Assembly (NCBI GenBank): GCA_023128035.1
Contig: JAGMES010000104.1
Span: 1 to 14,957 of the forward strand
Length of the DNA stretch: 14,957 nt
Source: Halanaerobiales bacterium
GTDB lineage: Bacteria > Bacillota_F > Halanaerobiia > DY22613
Direction: 5' to 3'
This document shows, piece after piece, positions 14,840 through 14,957 of the stretch (positions within the stretch are counted from its first letter, which is position 1; each line of letters begins with the position of its first letter). The translations under genes were made by a program, and so were the position numbers. The notes under the pieces are model-generated. The model searched no databases. It was not told where the DNA came from and saw only the letters and a list, made by a program, of their open reading frames with translations.

Positions 14840-14957
14840 ATAATGAGTTTGCAGGTGATTTGTAATAATTTAACTGGGAATTGCAATGATTTCTTATGAA
14901 CATCTGAAGAAATATAAAAAACCAGAAAAATGGGTATGACAAAAAGACCTATGTGAT

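Larger units (their letters stand above)
14231..14957. other. Mostly non-coding right end
   Basis: Apart from the terminator at 14544-14580 and the coding fragment at 14678-14839, no gene was seen. The stretch 14250-14520 is very AT-rich with no long frame, and no gene starts convincingly before the window edge. Confidence 0.5.

Noticed and set aside
14683..14886. 67-residue minus ORF at the right end
   Set aside because: The opposite strand gives a more protein-like fragment. The minus frame has no ribosome site or family resemblance.

Overview
The window looks like an accessory, partly decaying chromosomal region of a low-GC Gram-positive anaerobe (Clostridia, perhaps Peptococcaceae-like). 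This rests on strong AGGAGG or GGTGAT Shine-Dalgarno sites, AT-rich DNA, lipobox lipoproteins, clostripain-family (C11) peptidases, a Clostridia-type DnaQ/TerB/BRCT exonuclease and an IS1182-type transposase remnant. No rRNA, tRNA or CRISPR array was seen. The organism assignment is inference.

Left block (about 88-5100, all minus strand, visibly AT-richer than the centre): a TPR protein whose reading frame breaks just before an HExxH metallopeptidase-like domain; a tandemly duplicated membrane protein cut by one in-frame TAA; a small zinc-ribbon protein; a polytopic membrane protein; a DUF6155-type gene that has lost its C-terminus; and a 68-codon relic. Three of these are broken, so this looks like an eroding set of accessory genes.

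Centre (5103-10502, plus strand, more GC): a 0.7-kb leader with one copy of a long imperfect repeat and a good sigma-A-type promoter, then two related C11 cysteine peptidase lipoproteins (558 and 703 aa) with a small exported protein (157 aa) between them. Both peptidases keep the His/Cys dyad and share a C-terminal beta-domain. Only the second carries two InlB-B-like repeats between lipid anchor and protease. A long terminator closes the block. It reads as a surface-protease module produced by duplication and domain gain.

Right-centre (10573-12878, minus strand): about 1 kb of gene debris (an N-terminal IS1182 transposase stub and C-terminal pieces of a nitroreductase, an AraC-type regulator and possibly a glycerate kinase), then an intact exonuclease-TerB-BRCT gene with a clear promoter embedded in an inverted repeat.

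Right end (12879-14957): non-coding DNA with the second copy of the long repeat, a strong bidirectional terminator, a beta-propeller lipoprotein pseudogene spread over all three minus frames, another strong terminator, and an unidentified plus-strand coding fragment. The two long repeats (5411-5500 and 13202-13292) are direct and bracket the protease/exonuclease segment. No recombinase is visible in the window.
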